A stretch of DNA of 11,171 nt. Origin: Nitrospira sp. (GTDB lineage Bacteria > Nitrospirota > JACRHL01). The stretch covers positions 1 to 11,171 of the forward strand of contig JALWRU010000472.1 of the NCBI GenBank assembly GCA_026994095.1, given 5' to 3'. The stretch's first letter is position 1; each line of letters begins with the position of its first letter. A program made the translations under genes and the position numbers. Under the pieces are notes generated by a model. It worked only from the letters and a program-made list of their open reading frames with translations. It ran no database searches and was not told the origin of the DNA. Of the stretch, positions 5,184 through 11,171 are shown one piece after another.

Positions 5184-6140
5184 TTACGGCAGCAGCGGAT
5201 AGGTGACGACGATATCGTCCCCGGTCAGCGCCTCCATGAAGGCCACCAGATCGGCCATCTCACCATCATTCAATTTCAATGGTGACAGCTCACCCTTGCG
5301 ATCGCCACCCCGGTTGTAGAACTTGACCACGTCCAGCAAGGTGGCCTCCTGACCATTGTGCAGATAAGGCGCGGTCAGCGCGACAGAGCGCAGGGTCGGG
5401 GTTTTGAACTTGGCCTGGTCGCGTTTTTTGCCGGTCACCGCGATACGGCCCTTGTCATCGTCAGCTACCCCAAGGTTGTGGAAGCGATCATCGGTGAAGT
5501 TGGGTCCGAAGTGGCAGCTCAAGCAGCGGGCCTTGCCCTTATAGAGCGCCCAACCCCGCTGGGCCGATTCACTCATGGCGGTGGTATCACCCGCATTAAA
5601 ACGGTCAAAGTCGGAATCGGCAGAGACGATCTGGCGCTCGTAGGTGGCAATCGCCTTGGCGATGTTGTCCCAGGTCAGCCCCTCGCCGGGGAAAACCCGC
5701 TCAAAAGAGCGCACATAGTCGGGGATCGCAGCCAACTCTTCCATCAGTTCGGCTTTGTCCTGATGCATCTCCCCTTCGGACAGGATCGGCCCCTTGGCCT
5801 GCTCCTCCAGCGACGGCGCACGGCCATCCCAGAACTGGGTCTTGTTGTAGGCCGAATTAATGACCGTGGGCACGTTACGGCCCAGTTGTCCCATGTTGTG
5901 GCCCTTGCCCAGCGGCAGGCCATCGCCCCAGCCCAGAGACGGGTTGTGACAGGTGGCACAACTCATGATGTTGGAGCCGGACAGGCGCGGGTCAAAAAAC
6001 AGCTTTTTACCCAGCTCTGATTTGGCCGCGGAGTAGGGGTTGTCCGCCGGATAGGTGACCGGTGGCAGGTCGAACCCGCCCGCCAACGCAGTGGTCGACA
6101 TGACCGCCCCCAACAAACTCGCCAGTAGTATCTTTTTCAT
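5184..6140 (-). CDS. Di-haem cytochrome c peroxidase (CcpA/MauG family)
   Basis: This 318-residue periplasmic protein has a signal peptide (MKKILLASLL..., cleavage after TALA at residue 20) and two c-type haem motifs, CATCH (61-65) and CLSCH (206-210). Other family marks are 'GKKLFFDPRLS' (44-54), 'NVPTVINSAYN' (89-99), 'WDGRAPSLEEQA' (104-115) and 'TPTLRSVALTAPYLHNG' (247-263). It reduces H2O2 to water with electrons from periplasmic cytochrome c or a similar donor. The ATG at 6140 follows GGAGGG with good spacing; an in-frame ATG at 6182 would add 14 residues without a signal-peptide benefit. The gene is divergent from oxyR, so peroxide induction through OxyR is a strong inference. Maturation would need the Ccm haem-attachment system, not seen here. 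MauG-like tryptophan-modifying activity is less likely since no substrate gene is adjacent. Confidence 0.93.
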   Translation of the reverse strand: MKKILLASLLGAVMSTTALAGGFDLPPVTYPADNPYSAAKSELGKKLFFDPRLSGSNIMSCATCHNPSLGWGDGLPLGKGHNMGQLGRNVPTVINSAYNKTQFWDGRAPSLEEQAKGPILSEGEMHQDKAELMEELAAIPDYVRSFERVFPGEGLTWDNIAKAIATYERQIVSADSDFDRFNAGDTTAMSESAQRGWALYKGKARCLSCHFGPNFTDDRFHNLGVADDDKGRIAVTGKKRDQAKFKTPTLRSVALTAPYLHNGQEATLLDVVKFYNRGGDRKGELSPLKLNDGEMADLVAFMEALTGDDIVVTYPLLP

Positions 6141-6186
6141 CACACCCTCCATCTGTGCCGCCCGAACCGTAAATATTGTCATCGAC

Positions 6187-6261
6187 TTGCCTCTAGCCTA
6201 ACGCCGGGACATAATCATGTAAAATTGATTATTTTAACTTTATTAATCGGTTTTATCGATT
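6187..6261. promoter_or_regulatory. Divergent ccp/oxyR control region with overlapping dyads
   Basis: On the + strand TTGCCT (6187-6192), 17 bp and CATAAT (6210-6215) make a good oxyR promoter. On the - strand TTTACA (6223-6218), 17 bp and TAGGCT (6200-6195) make a weaker peroxidase promoter. The AT-rich DNA around them holds three inverted repeats: TAAAAT-N5-ATTTTA (6220-6236), GATTA-N12-TAATC (6227-6248) and AATCG-N7-CGATT (6245-6261). The first overlaps the peroxidase -35, where an activating LysR-type protein would sit, and the same sites would cover the start of the oxyR transcript. Binding by OxyR is inferred from position; the match to the E. coli OxyR consensus is not clear. Confidence 0.55.
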
Positions 6262-7192
6262 GACCACCCTACCCACCCTTCGCCAACTACAGTATCTGGT
6301 CGCGCTGGTGGAACTGTGCCACTTTGGCCGTGCCGCCGCCCGCTGCTGCGTCACCCAGTCCACCTTGAGCGCAGGGATCCGCGAACTGGAAACCCTGCTG
6401 GCAGCGGTGCTGGTGGAGCGCACCAAACGTAAGGTCATCCCCACGTCACTGGGGCGGGCACTGGCAGAACAGGCGCAGACCATTTTAGGCGGCGCAGAAG
6501 CACTGGTAGAGGCCGCGCGCCAACAAGACAACCCACTGGAGGGCAGCCTGCGGCTGGGCGTTATCCCCACGGTGGCACCGTTTTTATTACCGGAGGTGCT
6601 ACCCGCCATCCGCAAGCGCTATCCGGCGCTGGAGCTACTGCTGGTTGAAGACCAGAGCGCCCGCCTGGTGGAGCGGTTACAACAGGGTGAACTGGATTCG
6701 GCAGTACTGGCCTTCCCCTATCCGGTCGCACCGCTGGAGCAGGCCCTGTTCTGGGATGAAAATTTTTGGGTGGCGTTCCCCAAAGGCCACCCGTTGGAGC
6801 AGCAGAAGGCCGTCGCCACCACCGACCTGCCGGGGGACGAATTGCTCATGCTGGAGGAGGGCCACTGCCTGCGTGACCACGCCCTGTCGGCCTGCAAGAT
6901 GGCCCGATTGACCCAGCCAGGGGCCTTTCAGGGCACCAGTTTGCACACCCTGATCCAGATGGTGGCGGGCGGTCAGGGGGTGACGTTTCTACCGGCGCTG
7001 GCACTGGGGTCCGAGCTGATCCAGCGCAGCGGTATCGAAACCCGCCCGCTACAGGAGCGCGGCCCTCACCGCCAACTGGGGCTGGTGTGGCGCGCTGCCT
7101 ACCACCGCAAGGACGGGCTGCGTACACTGGCGGACGCCTTTCATCAGATTCTCTCCAACCGCTCCAGCCGAACACCACCAGACGCCGATTGA
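6260..7192 (+). CDS. oxyR: Hydrogen peroxide-sensing LysR-type regulator OxyR
   Basis: This 310-residue protein is near the length of E. coli OxyR (305). It has the N-terminal winged HTH of LysR regulators ('FGRAAARCCVTQSTLSAGIRELE', about 22-44) and a periplasmic-binding-like sensor domain from about 95. The redox motif 'EEGHCLRDHALSAC' carries C203 and C212, matching C199 and C208 of E. coli OxyR at the same spacing; peroxide turns them into a disulfide. 'GVIPTVAPFLLP' (100-111) matches the pocket with the catalytic Thr (T104 here). The start is TTG at 6260, since a stop lies upstream in frame and the encoded N-terminus aligns with OxyR; the ribosome-binding site is weak. It probably activates the divergent cytochrome c peroxidase. 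Extra cysteines at 20, 29 and 30 fall in the DNA-binding domain. Confidence 0.92.
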   Translation: MTTLPTLRQLQYLVALVELCHFGRAAARCCVTQSTLSAGIRELETLLAAVLVERTKRKVIPTSLGRALAEQAQTILGGAEALVEAARQQDNPLEGSLRLGVIPTVAPFLLPEVLPAIRKRYPALELLLVEDQSARLVERLQQGELDSAVLAFPYPVAPLEQALFWDENFWVAFPKGHPLEQQKAVATTDLPGDELLMLEEGHCLRDHALSACKMARLTQPGAFQGTSLHTLIQMVAGGQGVTFLPALALGSELIQRSGIETRPLQERGPHRQLGLVWRAAYHRKDGLRTLADAFHQILSNRSSRTPPDAD

Positions 7193-7283
7193 GGGAGCGG
7201 CGGTTGACGGGAGCTGACAGCTCACCCACTATCCCTAGTCCGGGGGCTGACCAGATCCTCTGCCCCCGAGTTCAGGAGCCCCT

Positions 7284-7928
7284 ATGTGGTTAGAGAAGTT
7301 TGCCGACCTTGCCGCCGTGCAAGACCCCCTGTGGCAACAGGCTGCCGCCGGGTTACAGCCCACCACGGTGCCGTCTGGTGCCACCCTGTTTGAGTGCGGT
7401 GACGCCTGCCAGAACTATCTGTTTGTGCTGGCAGGTTCGGTCAAGATCGTGAGCCTCAACCCGGATGGGCGCGAGGTGGTGTTGTACCGGGTGGGCGCGG
7501 GCCAGACCTGCATCCTGACCACCTCCTGCCTGCTGGGAGAGACCGACTACCCGGCCCAGGGTATCACCGAGCAGGAGACCACCGCCATGGTCATGCCACG
7601 GCCGGTTTTCAAACGCCTGCTGGAGGGGTCAGACGGTTTTCGGCGGTTTGTATTTGGCCAGATCAGCGACCGCATGGCGCGGCTGATGGGGCTGGTGCAG
7701 GAGTTGGCTTTTGAGCGCGCCCACGTGCGGCTGGCCCGCACCCTGCTGGCAACCCGGGGCGACGATCAGGTGGTACACGCCACCCATGCGGAACTGGCGG
7801 TCGAACTGGGTACTGTGCGTGAGGTGGTCAGCCGTCTGCTCAAGGAGTTTGAGCATAACGGCTGGGTAGCATTGTTTCGCGGCGGGGTGCGTATCACCGA
7901 CCCGGAAGCCTTGAAAAACCACCTGTAA
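7284..7928 (+). CDS. Crp/Fnr-family regulator with cysteine-rich sensor domain
   Basis: This 214-residue protein has a cyclic-nucleotide-binding-like beta-roll (about 15-115), a dimer helix (about 117-145) and a C-terminal HTH ('HAELAVELGTVREVVSRLLKEFEHNG', about 168-193). The recognition helix 'VREVVSRLLKE' is typical of Crp/Fnr. It lacks the four-Cys N-terminal cluster of FNR, and the cAMP-contacting Arg of the phosphate cassette is not seen; that stretch reads 'GETDYPAQG'. It has C38, C42, C76 and C82, the last two in 'GQTCILTTSCLLG', a motif seen in a subgroup of unassigned Crp/Fnr regulators. A thiol- or metal-based signal is therefore plausible but unproven. The ATG at 7284 has a clear AGGAG. 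Upstream (7193-7283) there are short hairpins, GAGCT-GAC-AGCTC at 7211-7223 and GGGGGC with GCCCCC around 7242-7267. Confidence 0.85.
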   Translation: MWLEKFADLAAVQDPLWQQAAAGLQPTTVPSGATLFECGDACQNYLFVLAGSVKIVSLNPDGREVVLYRVGAGQTCILTTSCLLGETDYPAQGITEQETTAMVMPRPVFKRLLEGSDGFRRFVFGQISDRMARLMGLVQELAFERAHVRLARTLLATRGDDQVVHATHAELAVELGTVREVVSRLLKEFEHNGWVALFRGGVRITDPEALKNHL

Positions 7929-7936
7929 GGCACAAA

Positions 7937-7971
7937 AAAAGGGTCGCCCACAATCGGTGGGCGACCCTTTT
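7937..7971. terminator. Bidirectional rho-independent terminator
   Basis: A perfect 15-bp stem, AAAAGGGTCGCCCAC (7937-7951) with GTGGGCGACCCTTTT (7957-7971), encloses a 5-nt loop. The left side continues as a run of seven A (7934-7940), which gives the minus-strand transcript of the CZB gene a strong U-tract. The + strand side has four T, enough for termination of the Crp/Fnr gene. It lies between the two convergent stop codons (7928 and 7994), as expected for a shared terminator. Confidence 0.93.
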
Positions 7972-7993
7972 GGAACCGTCAGATAAGACCGGC

Positions 7994-8359
7994 TCAGGCG
8001 GCCTGTTTCACCTTGGTTTCAATGGTGTTGAGCAGGGTCACGATCTCTTCACTGATCGGGCCGACCTTCTCAAACTCGCGGGTGGCCTTGTCCATGTCAC
8101 CAGCGTTTTTAGCGCGCACCACATCGCCGATGGTGGCGTGCAGACGGGCGTGGATACGCTCCAGAGATTTCATCTCAAACACGTCGGCATAGTCGTTTAA
8201 GCCGGTGCCGTACAGCCATACCCCCAGATCACACGCCTTGGGCGAGGTGGCCTGGGTCTCGTCCAGAGCACCACCCTTGCCGTTCAAAAAGTTACGCAGT
8301 TTGGACTTCCACGCCATGTGCTTGGTGCGGGCCAACGAAAAATCGATTGTAGTTGCCAT
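7994..8359 (-). CDS. Stand-alone CZB (chemoreceptor zinc-binding) domain protein
   Basis: This 121-residue soluble protein is a single CZB domain. The zinc ligands are visible in the family order His-Cys-His-His: H14 in 'KHMAWK', C43 in 'ACDLGVWLYG', and H70 and H74 in 'IHARLHATI'. In chemoreceptors and diguanylate cyclases this fold binds zinc very tightly and can sense zinc or oxidation of its Cys (hypochlorous acid). Here it is not fused to any output domain. The ATG at 8359 follows GGGGG with short spacing; the in-frame ATG at 8404 would add a 15-residue hydrophobic leader with no matching ribosome-binding site. It lies 89 bp downstream of the AraC-type gene on the same strand and ends at the shared terminator. 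A role as zinc buffer or partner of a separate signalling protein is inference. Confidence 0.85.
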   Translation of the reverse strand: MATTIDFSLARTKHMAWKSKLRNFLNGKGGALDETQATSPKACDLGVWLYGTGLNDYADVFEMKSLERIHARLHATIGDVVRAKNAGDMDKATREFEKVGPISEEIVTLLNTIETKVKQAA

Positions 8360-8374
8360 AAATACCCCCAATGT

Positions 8375-8390
8375 GACAGTAATAACTGTC
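8375..8390. promoter_or_regulatory. Perfect inverted repeat in the CZB gene leader
   Basis: GACAGT (8375-8380), AATA, ACTGTC (8385-8390) form a perfect 16-bp inverted repeat placed 15 bp before the CZB start and just upstream of its GGGGG ribosome-binding site. It could be an operator or a small mRNA hairpin near the ribosome-binding site. No protein partner can be named from sequence. Confidence 0.45.
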
Positions 8391-8448
8391 TTCTTATCGG
8401 TCATTTACCCGGTTGGATGAGGTTTTTTTCTGCGGGCAATTTCGCGAC

Positions 8449-9309
8449 TCATGTGAGCGGCAGATAGATGCGGGTAATCAGTTCTGCTGCAGGGGTGGTG
8501 CGGGGGTTTCCCACATGCTCCATAAACGCGGGCAGGTCGTTGGGGGTCTCTTTATGAGCGGGCAGCCAATAACCACACAGCCAGTTCAAGACCCCTTCGC
8601 TTTCATGGAACGGCCCACGGCATACCACTACCGCGCACCGTCCTGAGGGGGTTGCAGTGGCATGAAACGGCGGCTCGATCGGCACATCCCCCTGTGTTGA
8701 TATGCAGGCGTCGGCCCGCAATTCGGCCAGCGGCGTTACCGTGGGGTCGTCGTGAAATACCGAAAACACACGGCTCTGCGGACCCAACTGACGGTGGGTG
8801 GAGGCCCAGTTGACCAGATGCTCAAAGCGGTAGGGCAGACCGTCGTGGGAGCCGATGTTGCGCAGGGCCATCACCGCCACCGGGGCGACCATTTCGACCG
8901 TTACCTGATAGCGATCCGGATCACCTGACGGCACCGTGAGCGGGTCGCTGACAGGGGCACTCAAGCCTCCCTGTTTGCGATAGGCGGCAGGCGGCACCCC
9001 GTAGGCCACCCGAAAGGCCCGCCCGAACGCCTGCACGCTGGTATACCCGGCCAACCGTGCAATCCGTAACATGGCCCGCTGGCCGGATAACAGATCGACC
9101 GCTGCCCGTTGCAGCCGTAACCTGCGCACCGTATCGGCAATGGTTTCGCCAGTAATGGCGGCGTAAATCCGATGAAAATGGAAGGGTGAAAGACAGGCCT
9201 CCTGCGCCAGTCGGTGCAGATCCAGCGGGCCATCCAGCGTGGTAGACAGGTAGTTCAGCACCCGCTGGATGCGCTGAACATAATCCTCTGTGGTGGTCGA
9301 TTTAACCAA
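8449..9309 (-). CDS. AraC-family regulator with GyrI-like effector domain
   Basis: This 286-residue protein has an N-terminal AraC DNA-binding domain with two HTH units (about 7-110): 'LDLHRLAQEACLSPFHFHRIYAAITGE' and 'RIARLAGYTSVQAFGRAFRVAYGVPPAAYR'. A GyrI-like (SbmC/BmrR-type) small-molecule domain follows, from 'VEMVAPVAVMALRNIG' (about 138) to the end. This order, as in Rob-type regulators and many stress or drug regulators, suggests ligand-controlled activation; the ligand is unknown. The start is TTG at 9309, chosen because GGAGAGG lies upstream at suitable distance and the product begins right at the AraC domain. The gene is divergent from the haem-motif protein at 9511. The 201 bp between them could carry sites for both, but I found no clear promoter or dyad there. 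Confidence 0.9.
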   Translation of the reverse strand: MVKSTTTEDYVQRIQRVLNYLSTTLDGPLDLHRLAQEACLSPFHFHRIYAAITGETIADTVRRLRLQRAAVDLLSGQRAMLRIARLAGYTSVQAFGRAFRVAYGVPPAAYRKQGGLSAPVSDPLTVPSGDPDRYQVTVEMVAPVAVMALRNIGSHDGLPYRFEHLVNWASTHRQLGPQSRVFSVFHDDPTVTPLAELRADACISTQGDVPIEPPFHATATPSGRCAVVVCRGPFHESEGVLNWLCGYWLPAHKETPNDLPAFMEHVGNPRTTPAAELITRIYLPLT

Positions 9310-9510
9310 TGGCGCACCTCTCCGCCCGCAGGGCCGCTAACAACGGCATTCAGTATCTCACCGATTGACCATCAGAAATTGAACAATCCTTGCGAAATTT
9401 AACGGGTATTACCGGTCTTTTACCGCCTGCTGCCACAACCGCAATCATTGTTAAATGGCCGCATCTATGCTGAGACATGTCACGTAAACCGACTGTATCA
9501 GGAGTACACT

Positions 9511-10626
9511 ATGCACCCACTCAATTCCGCCGTATCGACCGGTGAAACGGCCCCCTCTCATTCCATTAAAGGACGCCTTTTTTGGGGGCTGTTGTCGTTG
9601 GCAACGGTCGCCGCACTGGCGACTGTTGCCTCAGCGCAAACCCCACCGACCGGGCCGCCCAACGGGCCACCTGCGGGGATGATGCCACCGCCCGGCATGG
9701 CACGGCCTCATGCGGCGGCACCGCCGCCCGCCTATTTTCCCCTGGGGGATGACCTGGGGGATGACGACGGCTTCGACGATCTGTGGGGCCTGCTGCCTGC
9801 CAAAACCCTCTTTTGGCAGACCTTCCTCAATGGCGATTACAACGAACTCGATGAGGCCACTCCGGCCATGACGGCGGACTATTTGGCTGAAAGAGACCCC
9901 CAAAACGCACTCTATCTGGGTATGGCCCATCTGTGGACCCTGGCGGAATCGGCCCGTGATGACGATACGGATGCCAGCATCACCGATGAACTCATCCTGG
10001 CAGAGCGATATCTGGAGATCGCCGCCCGCCTCAATCCGGCGGATGCCCGCATTCCCAGTTGGTTAGGCGCGGTCAAGCTGGCGCTGGCGCAACTGCACGA
10101 TGACCCGATGGTGGCCGCAGAGGGGCAGGCGTTGCTGGGCGAGTCCATCGCCCGCTATCCGGAATTCGGCTTCTTTGGCGCCGCCTTTCCGCTGGCCGGG
10201 CTGCCGGTGGATTCGCCCCAGTTCCAGAATGCGCTGGAGTTGATGTGGGTAGGTCAGAACGCCTGTTTAGATACACCGCTTGACCGCAGTAACCCGGACT
10301 ACACCCCCTATATGAGCCAGGCCACCACGGTCGGCCCCAAAAAGGTCTGCTGGAACAGTGACACGGTCCCCCACAATCTGGAGGGATTCCTGCTGGCCTT
10401 TGGCGACATGCTGTTAAAGGCCGGGGATGTCACAGCGGCCAGGGTGATCTACAACAACGCCAGGCTGTCGGCCAGCTACCACGAGTGGCCCTACCGGCAG
10501 GAGCTGGAAGACCGCCTGGCAAATCTGGACCGGCTGGCCGCACTGCTGGCCGACCTCAACCCCATAAACGACCCGCAACTGAGTATCAACAGCAGCTATA
10601 GCTGCGCCATGTGCCACCAGAAGTAA
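9511..10626 (+). CDS. Exported helical-repeat-like protein with C-terminal CxxCH haem motif
   Basis: I do not recognise a named family. The 371 residues begin with a long n-region, a hydrophobic core (about 23-40) and a signal-peptidase site after VASA (residue 42). A Pro/Gly-rich linker follows (about 44-73), then an acidic stretch ('GDDLGDDDGFDD', 79-90). The body (about 95-350) is helical with TPR/Sel1-like blocks such as 'NALYLGMAHLWTLAESA', 'ERYLEIAARLNPADARIPSWLGAVKLALAQ' and 'GDVTAARVIYNNARLSASYHEWPYR'. C252 and C280 may pair. The protein ends in S-C-A-M-C-H-Q-K, a c-type haem attachment motif at 365-369, only two residues from the end. The ATG at 9511 has AGGAG; the in-frame ATG at 9448 lacks one and would place 21 residues before it. 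An outer periplasmic electron-transfer or haem-binding role is inference. Confidence 0.7.
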   Translation: MHPLNSAVSTGETAPSHSIKGRLFWGLLSLATVAALATVASAQTPPTGPPNGPPAGMMPPPGMARPHAAAPPPAYFPLGDDLGDDDGFDDLWGLLPAKTLFWQTFLNGDYNELDEATPAMTADYLAERDPQNALYLGMAHLWTLAESARDDDTDASITDELILAERYLEIAARLNPADARIPSWLGAVKLALAQLHDDPMVAAEGQALLGESIARYPEFGFFGAAFPLAGLPVDSPQFQNALELMWVGQNACLDTPLDRSNPDYTPYMSQATTVGPKKVCWNSDTVPHNLEGFLLAFGDMLLKAGDVTAARVIYNNARLSASYHEWPYRQELEDRLANLDRLAALLADLNPINDPQLSINSSYSCAMCHQK

Positions 10627-10638
10627 GCGTCTCGCACA

Positions 10639-10713
10639 GGCACATCGACCATGGCCAGATGTGCCGCCGGGGGCCGGTGTCCTCTTTTCATCCCACCGAA
10701 AGAGGGCACCGGC
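10639..10713. terminator. Two tandem hairpins between convergent genes
   Basis: Hairpin one is GGCACATC (10639-10646) with GATGTGCC (10658-10665), a perfect 8-bp stem. Hairpin two pairs 10673-10687 with 10699-10713, about 15 bp including one G-T pair, with a pyrimidine-rich left arm (GCCGGTGTCCTCTTT). Both lie between the stop codons of the haem-motif gene (10626) and the convergent methyltransferase gene (10722). Neither is followed by a clear U-run on either strand, so they are best called probable transcript-end structures rather than proven rho-independent terminators. Confidence 0.5.
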
Positions 10714-10721
10714 AATCCCGC

Positions 10722-11171
10722 TTAGGCCGGCGCAATATCCACCCGTCCGGTCACCGACAGCACCATTCCTGAAAGATACGAGCACACCACCGGGTCGCGC
10801 AGACCCGCCTGTTTAAAATCGTCACACAGGGCAGCGCCCGCCATCTTCGGTGCCTGCCGATGCCAGCTTTGCAGGGCCGCTCTGGAGAAGCCGCGCAGCC
10901 CCAATGATATCGCCAACGCCTCCACCCGTCGGTCGGTCATGGCCTCGTCCGGTACCAGCACCGACACCCAGCCCCCCGGACGGGTGACCCGCGCCATCTC
11001 TGCCAGCACCCCAACGGGCGAATCGACCAGATTGATCAACGACGCCGCCACCACCCCATCAAATACCTGGTCGGCAAACGGCAACCCGGTGGCGTCTGCC
11101 CGCACATAGTGAACGGTCGGCCCGTCACCGGATCGACCCGCTTTACGGAGCATCGCCGGGGACCGGTCCAT
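10722..11171 (-). CDS. Class I SAM-dependent methyltransferase (5' partial)
   Basis: The visible 149 residues are the C-terminal part of a UbiE/Methyltransf_11-type enzyme. 'DRSPAMLRKA' is the block right after the SAM-binding acidic residue of motif II, 'DATGLPFADQVFDGVVAASLINLVD' holds motifs III-IV, and 'VLAEMARVTRPGGWVSVLVPDE' is the conserved R-x-x-x-P-G-G motif. The glycine-rich motif I (GxGxG) must lie beyond the right edge, so the ATG at 11171 is an internal Met and the gene continues outside the window. The C-terminal part ('GLRGFSRAALQSWHR' and onward) is less conserved, as in substrate-binding segments. The substrate is unknown. It converges on the haem-motif gene with 95 bp between stops. 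Confidence 0.9.
   Translation of the reverse strand: MDRSPAMLRKAGRSGDGPTVHYVRADATGLPFADQVFDGVVAASLINLVDSPVGVLAEMARVTRPGGWVSVLVPDEAMTDRRVEALAISLGLRGFSRAALQSWHRQAPKMAGAALCDDFKQAGLRDPVVCSYLSGMVLSVTGRVDIAPA

Noticed and set aside
5358..6020. 220-codon + strand frame antisense to the peroxidase
   Set aside because: It lies wholly inside the well-supported di-haem peroxidase gene and shows no domain or ribosome-binding site of its own.
9310..9510. Promoter elements between the AraC gene and the haem-motif gene
   Set aside because: Several TTGA-type hexamers occur, but none has a good -10 at 16-18 bp, so none was reported.
11169..11171. ATG as start of the methyltransferase
   Set aside because: SAM-binding motif I would be missing; the Met sits where the family has the end of strand 2, so the gene is cut by the window edge.

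Overview
The window looks like chromosomal DNA of a GC-rich Gram-negative bacterium, most likely a member of the Pseudomonadota. The reasons are Shine-Dalgarno-led genes with ATG, GTG and TTG starts, periplasmic di-haem peroxidase and MerP, a proteobacterial OxyR, and a Mer transport set of the proteobacterial MerT/P/F type. The sequence does not fix the class or genus. No tRNA, rRNA, insertion sequence, integrase, attachment site or CRISPR array was recognised.

Layout. (1) 1-1793 (+): the C-terminal part of a secreted beta-propeller protein that enters from the left edge through an Asn/Ala/Gly-rich linker. (2) 1821-2471 (+): a compact type II toxin-antitoxin module, an AbrB/MazE-fold antitoxin plus a Doc (Fic-fold) toxin, with its own promoter and an operator-like inverted repeat over the -10. 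(3) 2562-2798 (+): a small predicted lipoprotein. (4) 2821-4694: a mercury-type metal cluster. Divergent merR (+) faces merT-merP-merF-copZ-like (-); two of the three gene junctions are 4-bp overlaps, and no merA reductase is present. (5) 4707-5129 (-): an unrecognised four-helix membrane protein. (6) 5184-7192: a periplasmic di-haem cytochrome c peroxidase (-) divergent from oxyR (+), with an AT-rich control region between them. (7) 7284-7928 (+): a cysteine-rich Crp/Fnr-family regulator, ended by a strong bidirectional terminator. (8) 7994-8359 (-): a free-standing CZB zinc-binding protein. (9) 8449-9309 (-): an AraC regulator with a GyrI-like effector domain. (10) 9511-10626 (+): an exported helical-repeat-like protein ending in a C-type haem motif. 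(11) 10722-11171 (-): a SAM-dependent methyltransferase cut by the right edge.

How the genes fit together. Much of the window deals with thiols, metals and oxidants. MerP, MerT and MerF would bind and import Hg(II) or a similar soft metal, the CopZ-like [2Fe-2S]/Zn protein would receive it in the cytoplasm, and MerR would sense it. OxyR senses peroxide through its two conserved cysteines and probably controls the divergent peroxidase. The Crp/Fnr protein and the CZB protein may also sense redox state, hypochlorous acid or zinc, but that is inference. The most unusual points are the merA-less, translationally coupled merTPF-copZ operon with a shortened MerF and a Pb/Zn-like operator, and the exported protein whose only haem motif sits at its extreme C-terminus.
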